64,000 nt of DNA, taken from positions 372,001 to 436,000 of the forward strand of contig OZ257249.1 in assembly GCA_965279565.1 (NCBI GenBank), in the 5' to 3' direction. The DNA is from Tagaea sp965279565 (GTDB lineage: Bacteria > Pseudomonadota > Alphaproteobacteria > CACIAM-22H2). Below are positions 62,500 to 64,000 of this stretch, piece after piece. Positions within the stretch are counted from its first letter, which is position 1. Every line of letters begins with the position of its first letter. The translations under genes were made by a program, and so were the position numbers. Under the pieces are notes generated by a model, which had not been told where the DNA came from, did not search any database, and saw nothing but the letters and a program-made list of their open reading frames with translations.

Positions 62500-62727
62500 T
62501 CAAGAGCTGACGCGCCGGGACTTGCGCGTGACGAACATCAGCCAGCCCACGGGGCCGAGCAGCAGTACCAGCACGAGCCAGCCCACGCGATGGCCGATCG
62601 GGCAGCCCGATCCCGGCGGCGGGCGCCAGCCGCCGGCCCCGCGCGCGAACAGCACGTGGGCGAGCGGCAGCACCCAGCCTATCAAAACGACGGCAAGGGC
62701 TTCGGACTGGGTCAACACGACGCTCAT
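62500..62727 (-). CDS. Small membrane protein, 75 residues
   Basis: Two hydrophobic helices (LAVVLIGWVLPLAHVLFA and GWLVLVLLLGPVGWLMFVT) joined by a loop with RPPPGSGCPIGH; basic C-terminus. The second helix pattern resembles small PLDc_N-like membrane proteins, but the match is weak. Convergent with the DUF1192 gene and divergent from bdhA; no partner. Confidence 0.55.
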   Translation of the reverse strand: MSVVLTQSEALAVVLIGWVLPLAHVLFARGAGGWRPPPGSGCPIGHRVGWLVLVLLLGPVGWLMFVTRKSRRVSS

Positions 62728-62789
62728 TCTGGCCTAGCGGCCGGACAGGCGCTACAACGTTCCGAGACACGGACAACGGCGAGGCGGAA

Positions 62790-63572
62790 ATGACGCTCAA
62801 GGGCAGATCGGCGATCGTGACGGGATCCACCAGCGGCATCGGGCTGGGCATCGCCCGCGCCCTCGTCGCACAGGGTGCGAACGTCATGCTCAACGGCTTC
62901 GGCGACGCCGGCGCCATCGAGGCACTGCGCAAGGAACTGGCCGCGGGCGGCGTCAAGGTCGCCTACTCGGCGGCCGACCTCACCAAGCCCGAAGCGGTCG
63001 CGGGCCTCGTCGCCTCGTGCATCGCCGAGCTGGGTTCGGTCGACATCCTCGTCAACAACGCCGGCATGCAGCACGTGGCGCCGGTCGACCAGTTCCCGCT
63101 GGAAATGTGGGACAAGGTCATCCAGCTCAATCTCACCTCGTGCTTCCAGGCGATCCGCGCGGCCCTGCCCGACATGAAGAAGCGCAACTGGGGCCGCATC
63201 GTCAACATCGCCTCGGCGCACGGCATCGTCGCGTCGGCCGAGAAGTCGGCCTATGTCGCCGCCAAGCACGGGCTCATCGGCCTGACGAAGGTCGTGGCGC
63301 TGGAGACGGCGACGACGGGCATCACCGCCAACTCGATCTGCCCGGGCTGGGTGCTCACGCCGCTCGTGCAGAAGCAGATCGACGCGCTCGCCCAGCGCAA
63401 GGGCATTTCGGGCGACGCGGCGAAGATCGAGCTGCTGTCGGAAAAACAGCCGTCGAAGGAATTCGCCACGCCCGAACAGATCGGCGGCCTCGCCGCCTTC
63501 CTGTGCTCGCCGGCGGCCGACCAGATCCGCGGCGCGTCGTTCTCGATCGACGGCGGCTGGACCGCGCAGTGA
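62790..63572 (+). CDS. bdhA: 3-hydroxybutyrate dehydrogenase
   Basis: Short-chain dehydrogenase of 260 residues that interconverts (R)-3-hydroxybutyrate and acetoacetate in polyhydroxybutyrate turnover. NAD-binding GSTSGIGLGIARALV, NNAGMQHVAPVDQFP, catalytic Ser in NIASAHGIVAS, Tyr and Lys in SAYVAAKHGLIG. The motif MQHVAPVDQFP and the segment CPGWVLTPLVQKQID are typical of bdhA. Followed by the pcs gene 11 bases later. Confidence 0.93.
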   Translation: MTLKGRSAIVTGSTSGIGLGIARALVAQGANVMLNGFGDAGAIEALRKELAAGGVKVAYSAADLTKPEAVAGLVASCIAELGSVDILVNNAGMQHVAPVDQFPLEMWDKVIQLNLTSCFQAIRAALPDMKKRNWGRIVNIASAHGIVASAEKSAYVAAKHGLIGLTKVVALETATTGITANSICPGWVLTPLVQKQIDALAQRKGISGDAAKIELLSEKQPSKEFATPEQIGGLAAFLCSPAADQIRGASFSIDGGWTAQ

Positions 63573-63583
63573 GGAAGCGCCCG

Positions 63584-64000
63584 TGAAACTCGGCATGGTC
63601 AAGCACGCACCGGAAACGGCGGTCAAGGGGGCCGCGTGGGCGGTGCATGCGCTGACGGCGTCCGGTGCCGTGATCGGCCTCCTGGCGCTGATCGCGGTCA
63701 TCGAGGGCGACGCGCGCACGGCGCTGCTGTGGCTGGGGCTCGCCCTCGTCGTCGACGGGATCGACGGGCCGGTCGCGCGCAAGCTCGACGTCGCCAGCCG
63801 CCTGCCGCGCTTCGACGGGGCGCTGCTCGACCTCGTGGTCGACTATCTCACCTACGTCGTCGTGCCGGCCGTGATGATGTGGCAGTTCGGCTGGCTGGGC
63901 GAAGGCTGGCTTGCCGCCGCGGCGGCGGGCTGGGTGCTGTTCAGCTCGCTCTACATCTTCGCCAATCTCGACCTGAAGACCGACGACAACTACTTCGTCG
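63584..64000 (+). CDS. pcs: Phosphatidylcholine synthase (3' end outside window)
   Basis: N-terminal 139 codons of a CDP-alcohol phosphatidyltransferase. The CDP-alcohol motif reads DGIDGPVARK...RFDGALLDLVVDY, with all aspartates in place, and is of the phosphatidylcholine synthase type that joins choline to CDP-diacylglycerol. First helix AWAVHALTASGAVIGLLALI, continuing helices to the window end. GTG at 63584 or ATG at 63596 may be the start. Inner-membrane enzyme, typical of alphaproteobacteria. Confidence 0.88.

Overview
The window is about 64 kb of dense, GC-rich, double-stranded coding DNA with short gaps and many 4-base ATGA/GTGA start-stop overlaps. The gene set and order (aroK-aroB-CorC-like operon, dnaJ-like gene-cobS-cobT, ribbon-helix-helix_4 protein, xerD, DUF1192, PHB-type 3-hydroxybutyrate dehydrogenase, phosphatidylcholine synthase) point to an alphaproteobacterium, probably of the Rhodospirillales type; this is inferred from gene content, not from a marker gene. 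No rRNA, tRNA, CRISPR array, prophage or insertion sequence was recognised.

Region by region: 1-3152 is the 3' part of a Mla-type lipid transport operon (mlaE-mlaF-mlaD-lipoprotein). 3159-8824 holds small housekeeping genes (ankyrin, BolA, RHH, DUF2889, CBS) and a CorC-like/aroB/aroK operon. 8684-13561 reads rightward: a 46-residue membrane peptide, a large exported protein of unknown function, xerD, and a malate synthase A carrying a very unusual 120-residue lysine/alanine/proline tail. A repeat-rich convergent gap follows (13562-13958), then DUF1223, a malyl-CoA-lyase-like enzyme, accA-meaB and rpmB. 18163-27471 reads leftward: chemoreceptor, phytase-type esterase, dienelactone hydrolase, 5'-nucleotidase lipoprotein, cobT, cobS and a DnaJ-like protein.

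28062-44729 is a catabolic island for organosulfonates. A nine-gene leftward operon begins with suyA-suyB (sulfolactate sulfo-lyase, which yields pyruvate and sulfite). It continues with a TauE/SafE exporter, an enolase-superfamily enzyme, two sulfolactate dehydrogenases of opposite stereochemistry (slcC-like, comC-like), and then an acyl-CoA dehydrogenase, a family III CoA-transferase and a MaoC/HTD2-type hydratase. A GntR/HutC regulator is divergent from it with a palindrome at its start. A gene with a degenerate class III nucleotide cyclase fold follows the regulator. Next comes a tripartite tricarboxylate transporter (tctC-tctB-tctA) with a TctDE two-component pair and a second, orphan binding protein, which together are a plausible sulfolactate uptake system. 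The CoA module at the end of the suy operon is the least expected part, and may funnel another compound into sulfolactate.

44830-49521 holds a pentapeptide-repeat protein, DUF4197, a gamma-glutamyltransferase family protein and DUF4126. 50587-60140 is a phenylacetate (paa) locus: paaY-paaN leftward, and paaG-paaH-paaI-paaJ-paaK plus an FAD hydroxylase and DUF2783 rightward, around a nested inverted repeat that looks like an operator. The ring-epoxidase genes paaABCDE and paaZ are absent from the window. The right end has a membrane protein of unknown function, a second intergenic block with a REP-like element, a quinone oxidoreductase, DUF1192, bdhA and the start of phosphatidylcholine synthase.
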